Positions 24,611-36,600 of a stretch of DNA of 64,000 nt are shown here, one piece after another. This stretch comes from Daucus carota subsp. sativus. Lineage: Eukaryota; Streptophyta; Magnoliopsida; Apiales; Apiaceae. Under the pieces are notes generated by a model, which searched no databases, was not told the origin of the DNA, and was given only the letters and a program-made list of their open reading frames with translations. The stretch lies in the NCBI RefSeq assembly GCF_001625215.2, contig NC_030386.2:21112545-21176544 (forward strand). The letters run 5' to 3'. The position numbers were made by a program, and so were the translations under genes. Each line of letters opens with the position of its first letter. Within the stretch, counting starts at the first letter, position 1.

Positions 24611-25024
24611 ATGTCTACAACACCAATAGTAGAGCCACAACAACAAGCAGCACCTTTCTTGCCAACCCAACAAGCTTACACATCACATTCGGGTCATGGG
24701 TCGGTAGGACCCGTAATAGGAGTTCTTGCCATAATTATCATACTGGGTGCACTAGCTATAATGGTGGGTAGGCTTTGTTCGGGTCGGAGGATAATGGGTC
24801 ATGGGCAATATGATTTTGAAAGCTGGGTTGAGACCAAATGTGCTACTTGCCTTGATGGTCGGGTCGACCCGGTTCCGACCCGGATCGTAATTCAGCATCC
24901 GCCGGCGCCGGTGGAGACCGGTGAGATGGAAAGAGGGGAAGAAAGGAGAGAGCAGGAGAGTGAGGAACATGAACATGAACATGAACACGACACTACAAAT
25001 CATCATGACAGAAATGAGTGTTGA
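24611..25024 (+). CDS. Small single-pass membrane protein of unknown function
   Basis: A single-exon gene of 137 residues. Residues 1-30 are Gln/Pro/Ser-rich and end in HSGHGSVGPVIG. A hydrophobic segment at about 33-52 (VIGVLAIIIILGALAIMVG) is a transmembrane helix. It is followed by the basic RLCSGRRIMGHGQYD, then ESWVETKCATCLDGRVDP. This membrane-plus-CxxC arrangement recurs in plant proteins usually annotated as uncharacterised or hydroxyproline-rich, from memory of the family. The C-terminus is Glu/Arg-rich with an (EH)n tract, which could bind metal but need not. The ATG at 24611 follows a pyrimidine-rich leader carrying the 72-bp repeat. Function is not known. Confidence 0.8.
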   Translation: MSTTPIVEPQQQAAPFLPTQQAYTSHSGHGSVGPVIGVLAIIIILGALAIMVGRLCSGRRIMGHGQYDFESWVETKCATCLDGRVDPVPTRIVIQHPPAPVETGEMERGEERREQESEEHEHEHEHDTTNHHDRNEC

Positions 25025-25619
25025 TGTATTTGCTGATATACACTTTTTCAATGTCTGTATATTCCAAATATTGGGTGCTCATTTTTTATTTATTTATGCT
25101 TATTACTTTATTTAATAATTTTAGTTTACGAAAGTTTTAATCGATTTTTTCTAATCAGAAGCAAATTAGAAAAATCTTTCGGATCTACTTTAAAGCTATA
25201 AAATGTAAGAAATATTATGGGAATATACTAGATCAAGCACGAGTATTTGATTGCACACATGACACATGTTGTTTATTTTTTTTTCTTCTCATTTCGCTTT
25301 TTTGTTTTCAATCGACTCCCACCTATATTTGTACTAAAATCAGATCTGAATCATGTTCCATCACTTTAGAAGTTTACATGTATTTAAAAGAAAAAATGCT
25401 GGCACATCAAAAATTATTTTTACTTCCTTTTCTAAAATTTTAGCAGTATATTCAATTGAGATTTTAATAAATTTTATAAATTTTAATAGAATATATATAA
25501 TTTTGATTTTATGCTGATTTTAGATAAAATGTTGTAGGAGAGTTGATGTATAGTCTTTTAAGAAACACAATACTTTGTAATGTAATAGACTTTGTGAGAT
25601 TTCAAAATCTTAAAATATA
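25025..25619. other. 3' flank of the membrane-protein gene
   Basis: AT-rich DNA presumably including the 3' UTR. No further gene or clear repeat seen. Confidence 0.5.
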
Positions 25620-25857
25620 TTCTCTCTGTCCCTCTCATTTTTTTATCGGTTTTTTACACAGATCGACACACATTTTAGACACATATAAAACATAATTATA
25701 TAATTTATTTTAAATTTTTTGTTTTGCATAAAAATATAAACATCAAAACTTTTATTCAAAAGATTAAAAAATTCAAATAATTTATCAAACTACGTTTTTT
25801 ATAAGAGCATTAACCGAGCTCGGTCCCCAATGTAAACAAATGAGGGGACAGAGGGAG
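25620..25857. mobile_element. Stowaway MITE
   Basis: Ends TCTCTCTGTCCCTCTCATTT and inverted AAATGAGGGGACAGAGGGAG, with TA after the right end. It directly abuts the RNase H-like remnant that starts near 25865. Confidence 0.75.
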
Positions 25858-25864
25858 TAATAGC

Positions 25865-26290
25865 ACAGCAGATTATGCTGCTTAATAAAAATTCGGCTTG
25901 GAAGTGTGCTATCAGGTACACATGTCCAAGGAGTAACCGTGTGGCAACATATCTGGCTCTATTGGATGGTGAACTTTTTACTCGGTTGTTCCTCCTGTTT
26001 GAACCGATTGGGCGAGTTGCTGAGCTCATGGATTTGGACATTGGTTTGGGCCCTCATAATGCAATATTCCTGGAATGGAAGTTCCATGCACGAAGACGAG
26101 GTTGAGCAGCTGGATCAGGCGATTGAGCAAGGTTGGGGGAACCTCTTGGCATAGGCATGGCGGCAGAATTCATGAACAATTTGGGTTTTTATGCTGCCCC
26201 TGTGCAAGAAGCTGGAGCTCCGGAGGTGGAAATCCATGACTTGATTTATGAAGATGAGCTTCTGGATGCGGATGATGCTTTGGTGGTTTT
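25865..26290 (+). pseudogene. RNase H-like C-terminal remnant (probable non-LTR retroelement), truncated
   Basis: The frame at 25875-26105 reads NSAWKCAIRYTCPRSNRVAT..LA followed by FEPIGRVAELMDLD. This resembles the C-terminal RNase H region of plant LINE-type polyproteins (conserved R..N..A..LA pattern). A second frame runs from 25906 to 26154, and a further short open stretch from 26158 to 26297 encodes an acidic C-terminus, so the reading frame is broken. The 5' part is missing, cut at the Stowaway MITE. The downstream continuation was split by the MULE and resumes at 29194. The family assignment is tentative; it could be another RNase H-fold gene. Confidence 0.4.
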
Positions 26291-26440
26291 AGAATGAATG
26301 AGTTGAGGAAAGTTTGGAGTTAGTTGCCCTCTGCAGTATCTGTTTTATGCTTGAGTAAATCTCTTTTAGGTTCCCAGTATAGTCTAGGTGTAATCTTTCG
26401 TTTGGTAGTTTCTTTTGCTTGGTGGTGTAGTTTGTTGCAC

Positions 26441-29183
26441 GGGTTAATAGGCATATTCATCAGTGAAGTCGTCCAGAACTTGCAAGTAGGTCACTGAGTT
26501 AAAAAAGCTTTCAATTACATAATTGAACATCAAAAAAATTTCAAATTGCTCATGTCCGTCAGTCCCGTTAAATTTTTAACAGTTTGCTGACATGGATCAA
26601 CTTACGTGGCAGGTTACTGATTATATTGAAATAGAAATAGACTTTTACCAGACCATTTTAATACAATATATATATGCTTGTATCTTTCTAACACTTGTTG
26701 AACAAAAACTCATAAAAAAATAACGACCAAAAGATAACATTTCATAGATTATAAAGATCATGCTGTGTAGTTACAACCAAAATACTTAAAGCCATAAAAC
26801 ATTAGGTCCCCACTATCTTGGCCTAGCATGAACATTACAATTAAAAACACCAGCATCAATATTAAATAAAAGTTCAATAGCATTTTTTTCACTTCTTTTG
26901 GGTCTTGGTGCTGTGAATGGCTTCATTGTCTGGCCCTTTTGACTGGAAGCTTTTTTCTTATTGCTCGACTGGTCCCATCAGCATGTGATAGTGGCATTGA
27001 AGGTGGTGGAGTTCCACCAAGTCCATGTGTAGTGCTAAGATTAGGTGTGGGCATCTGTTTTAAGAAGAACAATTAGAAGTACTTAATAATAGAAATACAT
27101 AAAACAATTAACTGGAACAGGTCTCTGAAACTTACAAAAACAAGTGCAGTAGGTGATGGAGCAATCATGCTAGTCTCATTAAATAAGAGCTCCTCCATTA
27201 ATTGTTTTTCACCAGTCTCAACCTCTTGTTGAGCCCTCTCCATTTCTTCAACTAATTCAGCCTCCTTTGTGTTGAATGTCTTTCTTTTTGGAGCCATTTT
27301 ATTTGTTAGTTTTTCAATATAATCAACCGGCTTATTAGGACACGCCCCTCTTTTATGGCCTCTCTGTCTACAGATGCCACAATGCATTACTCTTCATATC
27401 TTGGTGAGTCTAGTATAGCTTCCTTTAGTCACTTTCCCCCCTCTTCCCTCCCACCCCCTTCCCTCCTTCTTTGCCTTTTAGGCCTCCCCCTAAGCTGTTT
27501 TACAATAGGTGGTGGAAGTATCTCATCTCCAAGTGTGTCTTCCCAAAAGGGTTCACCCCTAAGAACTTCTAAACAGTGTGAATAAGTTTTCATATAAGTG
27601 TCCTTCTTAAACCAGTGACTCACATAGTCTACTGGATTTTTTCGCATCTTATGTATTGCACAAATGGCATGAGAGCAAGGTATACCGGAAAGCTCCCACA
27701 CCCTACATGAACATGTACCCTCCCTCAGATTCACACAATACCCTATTCCTCTCCATTTGACTTGAAAATTTTCCTTACCGTCCCAAAGAACACTACATTC
27801 ATTACTTTCTTTGACTGCTTCATCCAACACTTTTTTAATTCTTGGAACCACTATACAATCTTTCGTAAGCATTGCATCTCTTTTTTTATGAAGTCTCTCC
27901 ATTAACAAATCATGGATATCCGTAAGCATATCTATGATAGGCATGTACCTGGACTTGAGAATCCATGCATTGAAGCATTCTGAGATATTATTTTCTGTGC
28001 TATCCGACTTGGAGTGTGTTTCAAAGTATGCTTTAGACCATACTTTGGGTTCAAACTCCATCAATTTTTCTGCTGCTCCCTTAGAAATTCTTTGAATATC
28101 TTTCATTGCAGTCCTAAATGCTTCCGGATGTGTAGCTGTTGCGGCCATCCAAAAGGCAGTCTTCACAGATTCACTCCCATATTTCTTCTTCAAGTTAGAG
28201 TATATGTGTCTGGTACAATTTCTATGCTCCACGTGGGGTAGAAATTCCTTAACTGCTTTGTCCAAACCCTGCTGATTAATATGAAGTAAGTAATAGAGTA
28301 ATATTTTATATGAAAAAAAAGCACATTTTAACAGGAATTAAAGTAAGTAAAGGACCTTCTGTTGGTCTGATATTAAAGTAATTCCATAGCCATCCCTGAG
28401 TTCAAGGTCTTCAATTAACAGGAGCAAGAACCAACTCCAGCTGGCATAACTTTCAGTCTCTACAACTGCCATGGCTATAGGAAACATTGAGTTATTACCA
28501 TCTCTACCAACTGCGGATAATAATTGTCCACCACACACGGTCTTGAGAAAGCAGCCATCAAGACCAATAATAGGTCTGCATCCTTCTTTCCAATCTCATA
28601 AGCCTGTTAAAATACATAAAACATATATACAAAAAACACAGATGAAGAGACAACACATATACTACACATCATCATTTTACAGTTCATCTATAATTTTACA
28701 TATACTACATATACTACATATAATTGAGGATTGAAAGATTAGCTTTTGTTTATAGAAATCGAATTACATGGTTATGCACGACTGGAAACAAGAATGAAGA
28801 TAAGAAATACAAATACAAAGAAAAGAGAAGACATAGAACTTACATAATTTCTCTCGGACACTTTGTCTCTCTCGATCGCCTACTCTGAATCGTCTCTCTC
28901 GATAGCTTGTTTTAGTTTAGGGGTTTGAACTGGGTTGGGTTTTGGGGAAATAATAATGAAACCCACTTTGCTGACATGGTGTCCACTTGGCTACTTATGT
29001 GGCAAAAATTAACAGTGCTCTGTTAAATGTCAAAAAGCTTTTAACGGTTATGAAATTATTTATAACTATAATAATGTAATTGATAGGTATTTGATGTTTA
29101 GTTATGTGATTGAAACCTTTTTTAACTTAATGACCTACTTGCAAGTTGTTAACGACTTCACTAATGAATATGCCTATTAACCC
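26441..29183 (-). mobile_element. Mutator-like element (MULE) with long TIRs and 10-bp target duplication
   Basis: TTTGTTGCAC occurs immediately outside both ends (26431-26440 and 29184-29193). The termini begin GGGTTAATAGGCATATTCAT in inverted orientation and stay similar for about 90 bp (26441-26531 and 29093-29183), with weaker similarity further in. Long TIRs with a target duplication of about 9-10 bp are diagnostic of Mutator superfamily elements. Inside is a damaged MuDR-type transposase. The N-terminal part is not recognisable, so the copy looks internally deleted and non-autonomous. Confidence 0.93.
26923..28605 (-). pseudogene. MuDR-type transposase of the MULE, broken
   Basis: Encodes the C-terminal two thirds of a MULE transposase. 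In order it has the catalytic-core start CRPIIGLDGCFLKT and GGQLLSAVGRDGNN (28605-28340), ISDQQK then an intron to GLDKAVKEFLPHVEHRNCTRH (28256 downward), and a SWIM zinc finger CSC..GIPCSHAICAIH near 27700. A CCHC zinc knuckle CGICRQRGHKRGAC follows near 27380-27330, then a terminal basic exon ending at 26923. The two family aspartates (GLDG and ISDQ) are present. Breaks: frame loss near 28590, a frame shift in a G-run near 27435, and an in-frame stop just before the zinc knuckle. The N-terminal DNA-binding part is absent. No active product is expected. Confidence 0.9.
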
Positions 29184-30035
29184 TTTGTTGCACTGTATCT
29201 TCCCCTGTATTGGGGAAAAAAAACAATTCTGTCGTCATTCTATAAAGTCCAGAAAAACATATTAGTATTTGGATATATAAAATTTTAATGAATTTTAAAT
29301 AAGTCAATTAAATACTATCAATTTTGTAAGTATAATTTATAATCTTTATTAAATACTACCAGATTTTAGGAGTATAATTTAAAATTTTAATTAAATATTT
29401 CAAGATTCAGATACATTTTTTAAAATTTGGGTTGATGATAATTCAAAAAAAAATTCTCCACAATCTCAATTGTGTAAACTCTCGTAGTTGATGATGTACT
29501 ATGGATTTCATTCATGTTACCACTAATAATAATATAATTTCATGTATGCACATCAAACAACCGATAAAATTAGATAAAATTAGTTAAGGGAAAAATTTGA
29601 GACAAAATCTGTGATACTTGCCATTGCTCTACTTAAAAAATAAAAACAACTTTATCATTTTGTGATGTGATGTATTAAATGTAGCATTGTATTTTAAATT
29701 TAGTGCTAATTTTCATAATACCACTGTACAATAACATCATATTATTAAGTTTTATATTTGATGACGTTGTACATTTAATAAAATGCAATCTCAATCGAAT
29801 AATATTTGTTTTTCTTTATGACAAATGAAAATTAGCCGGGACAAAATCACAAATGATCAATTATAATTTGATTGTGAAACAAAAAAAAGTTAAATAAATA
29901 ACCGTTTTATTTGTAGATCGCTTAACTATAATATCTGAATTCTTTAGTCCAAAAAATATTATAACCGTATTTCTAGCAATCCAAATTATATTATAGTCCT
30001 ACCTCTTTTTTTCAAAAAAAATAAAATGAAACATA

Positions 30036-30286
30036 GTCCTCCCTCATTAATAGAATACTGTTGTGTATTTCACATTTCTTTCAAGTGCTTGACACATATT
30101 TTGAGATGTTTATAAAATATGGATTCTTTTATGAACTTTTTTAATTTTATATAAAGTTTCAAACACAAAACTTTTAGTCATAAAAAAATATTTCAAATAA
30201 TTTATCAAATTATATTCTATGAGAGTTTTAAGATACGTGCCAAGAGCCTAATACCTCGTCCCCTACGTAAATTGAGGGGCGGGGAG
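30036..30286. mobile_element. Degenerate Stowaway MITE
   Basis: GTCCTCCCTCATTAATAG at the left and ATTGAGGGGCGGGGAG at the right are eroded inverted ends. Internal arms AAAACTTTTAGTCAT-type match other Stowaway copies in the window. Confidence 0.5.
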
Positions 30287-30786
30287 TAGCTGTTTCATTG
30301 GACTTTTATTTTAGTTATTTTAAAATATACTTATTAGTCAGAAAATTTTACAAGTTCTGTTTATATTATATTTGTCAAAATTAAATTTATATTTAAATTT
30401 TATTTGGGGAGAAAATATATTTAAAAATAGACCATAAATTTAGAATTTTGTGCTCAAAATTCAGAAAGATGCGTTGATGTGCAAGGACCGGCCGTCACGT
30501 GGGTAATAAACAAAAAGGACATTTGCAAGGACACAAAATCATTACTACTGTATTATCGATCCTTATACATATTTCTACTGTTTATAGGTTGAAATCATTA
30601 ACCACACGACTTCGAAATAAACTTTTCATTATTCTGTTTTTTTAATTGTTGCGAGAACAGAACATTATAGAGGAAGAACGTTAGAGAATGAGATATTGTC
30701 AATTTTTAAAGTTTAAATTTGTTTCAAATTATGTTATAATACTAGCCAAGTTATCATTCCTTTTACCGCAGGTTAAAAATATAATA

Positions 30787-31059
30787 CTCCCTCGGTTCTT
30801 TATATTTTTCCCCTTTCATATGTCGGCACTGTTCATGACACGAGAAAAATTACTTATTTACGTCTAATCTATAAGACTAAATATAATCATGAGTGATCTT
30901 GTTGGATTCGTATTTACGAATACTTTAATACGGTGAAGTTTTTATATTCAAAAGTTTTTATATTCAATACTAATACAAAATTAAGATATTAATGATAAAA
31001 AATGTGTGTTGACAAACGTGTCAAAGGCAAACAGGAAAAGTATTTAAAGACGGAGAGAG
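30787..31059. mobile_element. Stowaway MITE
   Basis: CTCCCTCGGTTCTTTATA and AAAGACGGAGAGAG in inverted orientation with TA on both sides (30785-30786 and 31060-31061). Confidence 0.75.
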
Positions 31060-31662
31060 TATTCCTTTTGTCCCAGACATTTATATATATATTTTTTAAA
31101 CATGTCTTGATTTTTTATATTTCAAAACTTATTAAAAAATAATAAAATTTTATAATATAAATTTGATTATGTTTATTACTTTCACTTTATACATTAAACA
31201 CCTCATAACTTCACAGACTTCTATTTCTTTTTTCAATATGTTGACCGCACCAATTTATAAATAAATGAGAGTGACAAAAAGAGATTGGGTTATAAACAAA
31301 TGAGACAAAAAGAGATTGGGTTATAATCTATAAACAAATGAGAGCGACGTTTCTCGTGTAAATTTGAGAGGATATGTTGAAATGATTCAAATTTAAATCC
31401 ACTTCTGTACTTCCTGGCTTTTCAGATTGTGCTGCTTCCCCAACACACAGCAATCAATTAAAATCACAATTCACACCTGGTTGATCAATCAACCATTTGC
31501 ACCGTACATGCAATATTACATTGCAGCTTGAAGAATAAACCATTGCCTATTTCCCAACATAATGTTTGCAGAAATATATCATATAATACAAGTGGCCTAC
31601 CTCACGCACATCCAACAAAGACCGAGCCGTGTGCAAAAAATTTAAACTTCCGTAAATGTTAT

Positions 31663-33639
31663 CTATGCATTGTAGTTGTCGAGTCCTAAATCCCTGAGAG
31701 CATCTGTGGCAGCAGTTCGGCAGCTTGGATGATTTCTCTTGGCTGTCCGTATGATCTTCTCAATACCGTTACCAAGTAAAAGAGTTCTGTACAATGAAAA
31801 ACGTGGGGGATCTAATTACTATGACCAGACCAGACCCATATGGAACCCAACACAAACACGATTGAAATTTAAACAGATAGCACTCCTAGAAAACTTGTGA
31901 GTAAATCGAGGAGAACTTGCCTGTTCTCTGGATTTCTAACCACAAGATTCCGAATCATCAGACACGAATGTTTCTGAAGCTGAGGTACTTCAGGAAACTC
32001 ATTCATAACTCGTATGGCAAGGTCTCCTGCTCCAGCTTCAATAGCACGAGTTGCATTGTCCGGTGCTCTTAAGGAGAGGGTACATATAATAGACATAACC
32101 TGTAAACAAGTTAATTTAGGTGAAATTTATATGAACTACTATGACTTATTATCACGTCATATTTAAGTTGCAAAATATTCTTCAGTTCAAGAAACACAAA
32201 AAATAAACAAAAACATTTTATGACGTTAACATGCCTCATAAATATCCATATTTCTTTCTTGAAAGAATGACTTGCACGTATTAATGTGTTATAATAAATT
32301 TATCATTCATCTCTGTTTACTGTACATCGATATATTCACGGACAGAAATAGGAACTTCAGAAAGGGATGGGCTTAAGATCAACTGGGCCTCCGTGTTCAC
32401 GGGCACTCATCAGCAATTATAGGAATAATCTTAAAAGATCACTTAGTTTGTACGGAAAGTGGCTATTTGTTAGATCAGCTTCCATTGAGTCTCTGCACCT
32501 ATCCCCTTTTCACCTTCTGGGCCTTTGTTTGTTTTTGGAAAATAGGATTTGGCTCGGGATTTGCCCATTTTTATTAATTCCGGGGTTTCTCTGAATTTGA
32601 AAGTTCTCACTTAGTAGGTTTCCATACCAAGGCTCAATTCAATTAAGTCTACAGCATCTACCAATTTCGCCATATCCCTTTTTTGTTTTGAGATTAGTAT
32701 CTCATTTTTATTGAGATATCATTTTTTTTTTTTTAAATTTCATTTCTATTGTAGCTAAAATATAAAATACAAGCTGGGCTTCATATTTGGGATATAAAAA
32801 ATCATTATATGAATAACTACTACTGCAATTGTTTTTTCCCAAAATGATCCCAGGCTTAAGCTCAGGTAAGACCATCTGTATGTCCATCCCTGGATATATT
32901 TGAATAACAGTTTATGCACTATAATTAAAACATATATCTGTAACCTAATACACAATGTCAACAATCTATGTACAGATATGATCATATGAGAAATTCTTTA
33001 CCTCTTGCAGAACAAATGGATCGTCAGAGAATCTGGTTGCTAGTGTAATAAGCTTGTCCATACCTCCATTCGCAACAATAGTATTCTTATTTGCATCACT
33101 ACCTGCCAACTAATTAAGGGACTTGCCGTGAGTGCTTATGGTGTTTCCAACAAAAGCAAAAACCAAATCTCTTACAATATCATTATCTTCCAGTGTGATT
33201 GTGAGCATACACCAAACTATCTACCTCTAGCATCCTCAATAGTGAGAAATAATATCTTTGTAAGAATAGAATTTCATTCATGAATTCTACTATGATAGAT
33301 AATAACCAGTTATTGGTTGCATTTTCTGTGGTACAGGCTGTACAGCCACAAATAATGTTGGATAATTAATAATGCACTCTAACCTGTGAAGTTCTGGCCT
33401 CATAATAAAATAGAAATTTGATCTATTAAGACTACTACCATGCGTTCATTCTTATATTGCAAAACGCCTAAGTTAGTACACTGAAGGCATATGCCTCATT
33501 ACTGGTTTAATTTGCATTGTCTGCTCTCGAAGACTCCAATTCGAAAACATCATTAAGGTAACAGCCCCATAAAAATACAATACAGTGGATTCCAAAATAC
33601 ATGCATATAAGATCACTAAAAATGAAAATACACAAGCAA

Positions 33640-33701
<62 letters not shown>

Positions 33702-36401
33702 TACACAACAAAACCAATATGCATGCCACTTTACTCGAAGAAGGGTTTGTTTGGTATGTGTAGCGAAATTATGGTCATAAATCTGCTGGTATCAGTAGTT
33801 GAGTGTAATTGTAAAGTTGACATTAATTTAATTATTCAGCTGCTGGTATCTATGTTTCGGTATGATCTCTATTCAATATCTCACCTGAACTATTAAACCA
33901 CATAACAGAGAAGATATCTGAGAGCACTACTACATTAATATCTATAATCTGAAGGAACAAAAGTAAAACAGAACACAAACTTATCCTGTTATGCACCAAG
34001 TTTTACTACATAAATACCCTTTATTTACGTATCATACATACAACAAGCAGCAAAATCATTAAACATTGCTCATAGGCAAACCTTATTCAACAGTGAACAT
34101 AGAGTTTGTGCCACAATTTGGTTTCTCTGTTCACCGCTATCATCGATGCAACAGAGAATTGCATCTATACCACCACTCTCAGCAACAGACCTACATATCT
34201 CATCCTACAATGCAAAGTAGCATGAATCAACATTAATATGTATAATTAGTGAACTGGCGAGAGATGAAAGTGACTCCAGAGTACAGAGCTACAAGCGAAT
34301 ACTTAAATCAGAATAAAATTTAGAAATCAGAGCTTTTGATGAAAGTTAAACTTCAAAGATCAAGGAAGCAAACAGCTCTAACATAAACATAAGATTTATT
34401 CTCAGGTAAACTATGAAACAAAATTCTCATCAATATCACAAGGGTTAACTGATAAGACACTAGCTGCAACTTGGAGACTGCACAGACATTCAAGAAAAAG
34501 AATTAAGAAAGGAAAGTTGTTCAATAAAGTTATCCTCCAATGATAGATGCATTTCCCGATCAACTATTGACTTACTCATATTATACGTGAAAGCTAAACA
34601 TCCAAAGCAATGTATAGCTTGAAAAGCATTATATACACACATTCCAATATTTTATGTTCATTATCAATATATGAACCTTCACCTGCTATAAGTTTCTTGC
34701 AAGTTAAACTTGTCCTTTATCAAAAGATAAACTACAGTGCCTTAATTAGTCTTTCAGCGAACATCATAATGACAGATTAAATATGATGCAAGATCATAAT
34801 TGACACAAATGATATTCTGAACATATATACGAACTCACATTGACAGCAACAGCCTTTAATGCAATGCTTGCAGATACAAGACTTGTTGAACGGATCCCAT
34901 CACGAAGCGAACGCACGAGAGCTTTAGCAATTCCAGTCTTTGCAAATCTTCGGGCATAACCAAAAACCTAAATATAACACAACACGTGAAACAGGTTTTA
35001 TAATTCACTTTCAACTAAATTTGCTATCTCCTAGACTTTAAAATCAATGCACAGTAACTGAGGCTCTGCTGAAGCATAGCCTAATTAGTTCTAACGAAAT
35101 CTCAAATTCATCATTCACTTGGGGACAATTGTAGCAAATTTAAGCTACTTCGAGAATTGGAATTCCGGGTCTTATTTGCTTTAGTAGCTGGGAACAGTCA
35201 TATAAAATTGCAACTTACCACCAGGTACAAAAGTTATAACTTATAAGAATAACCAATTTACTTACTTGGGAAGCCACAACACGATTATCATCAGCCGTTA
35301 ACAGAACTCGAATAGCATCATAAAGACTAGAAATAGTCTCAATCTTCTCTTCTTTCAACACTTTAACCATAAGCTCATCAATTTTCAGGTCCATAAATAG
35401 TTCCTTGAGGACCTCATTACCAGTTGCCGCCGCAGCAACAACTGCAAAACCACTACTCAATACTGCAACATTATCGCTTCCATCATTTAGAATGCGCACC
35501 ACAACCTTTGGTCCATTGCTACGTCGAAATATTTCAGTACACTGAAGATCTGCAGACGAAAGATCTAAACATCACTTGCCACCGATAATACAACAGCTCT
35601 GATCCAAACAAGATTTAACTGTACGCCATATCACTCGCGCTTATAAGTTACAGTATCACATTCTACCATTACTTCTATATCATGTCTGAGGCCGTGACAC
35701 TTCTTTCTATACATATAAATTGTTGATGAGCAGTTGAGCACATATCGTAATTAATGGAGTACTATGCAAATATCACAAGTACATCAAAGGCTAAGGCTAT
35801 ATATCTTCAACACAATAATTTTAATAAACATATAGCTGACACTTGTTAATACAAAATGTTGACATAACTATCACGACGACTTCTCTCACAAGCGCCATAC
35901 CATGAAGTAACAACGCCATAGCGTTGAGAGCCGAAAGCTGCCCCGCGCAACCACTAGGAAGTTGGGAACAAATCAAACACACCAATTCCAAAGCACCATT
36001 TCTAGTTGCAATAGCAGCATTACCCGATCCCTCAACACGACACAGTTCCGTAAGTCGATCCAATTGCTCCTCCAACTCAAACTCAACTTTAATTCTAAAA
36101 TCATCAATTTTAAATTGCTTAAGTTTATCCAAACACTGGATCACTGGATTAGTCTCCCCAGGAGCACAAGTAACAATACCTACATCAAATCAAATATTTA
36201 AGAGTACAGAATCATAGCGAGATGAGTTGAAAGCTAAATTAGATTAGTAGTGGTGTGTATAAGAATACCGGAGAGATCGACGCCTTGGAGAGTGAGAGTT
36301 TCAACGGCGTCTTGAAGGGCTTCGGTGGGGTCCATGCCTAGATCTTCTATGTTTTCCCTGACCGTGTCGTCGAAAGCTTGCTGTGATATTGTACGGCCCA
36401 T
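31663..36401 (-). CDS. ARMC6-like armadillo-repeat protein
   Basis: Orthologue-like to the conserved eukaryotic ARMC6 family, an all-helical armadillo scaffold whose plant role is not established. Eight exons, 5' to 3' on the minus strand: 36401-36269, 36179-35901, 35549-35266, 34967-34839, 34204-34082, 33109-33002, 32099-31921, 31786-31663. They join in phase to 452 residues, about the family length. The start is MGRTISQQAFDDTVREN, followed by MDPTEALQDAVETL. Later segments include SGNAAIATRNGALELV, GPKVVVRILNDGSDN, DDNRVVASQVFGYARR, LVRSLRDG, HSCLMIRNLVVRNPENR and TLLLGNGIEKIIR. The intron between the last two exons has a GC donor (AACAG/GCAAGT); reading it as GT would shift the frame. Introns hold an (AT)n tract and a plastid trnL insert. 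Confidence 0.92.
32465..32678 (-). other. Nuclear plastid insert: trnL(UAA) 5' exon and part of its group I intron
   Basis: On the minus strand GGGATATGGCGAAATTGGTAG starts at 32678 and continues into CCTTGGTATGGAAACCTACT, TTCAGAGAAACCCCGGAATT and GGTGCAGAGACTCAATGGAA. These are the familiar chloroplast trnL(UAA) 5' exon and intron. Differences from the usual plastid sequence near the anticodon stem look like C-to-T/G-to-A changes, as expected after transfer to the nucleus. It lies inside an intron of the ARMC6-like gene and lacks the 3' tRNA exon, so it is not a functional tRNA gene. Plastid identity is from memory of the conserved trnL sequence. Confidence 0.9.
33642..33696. repeat. (AT)n microsatellite in an ARMC6-like intron
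   Basis: About 27 uninterrupted AT dinucleotides, in the intron between exons 34204-34082 and 33109-33002. Confidence 0.95.
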
Positions 36402-36600
36402 CTCTCTCCGGCGAAATCAAAATTATACAGACGCACAGTGATGACTGAAGGTGAGAGCGAGTGAGTGATTGCGCGACATGGATCTGTTTGATTTGTATTT
36501 TAAAATTCTGGACCTGGGCCTGGACCTTTGGCTAAATTACGAATGGATCCGTACTTCACTAAAACTTTAAAAATTATTTGAATTTACCTTTATATAAAAA

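Larger units (their letters stand above)
29194..31662. other. Intergenic region
   Basis: Begins with the displaced tail of the RNase H-like remnant (to about 29240), then AT-rich DNA with two Stowaway-like elements. No gene recognised. Confidence 0.55.

Noticed and set aside
32367..32594. 75-codon plus-strand open frame in an ARMC6-like intron
   Set aside because: It is antisense to the plastid trnL intron segment and has no protein-family features.
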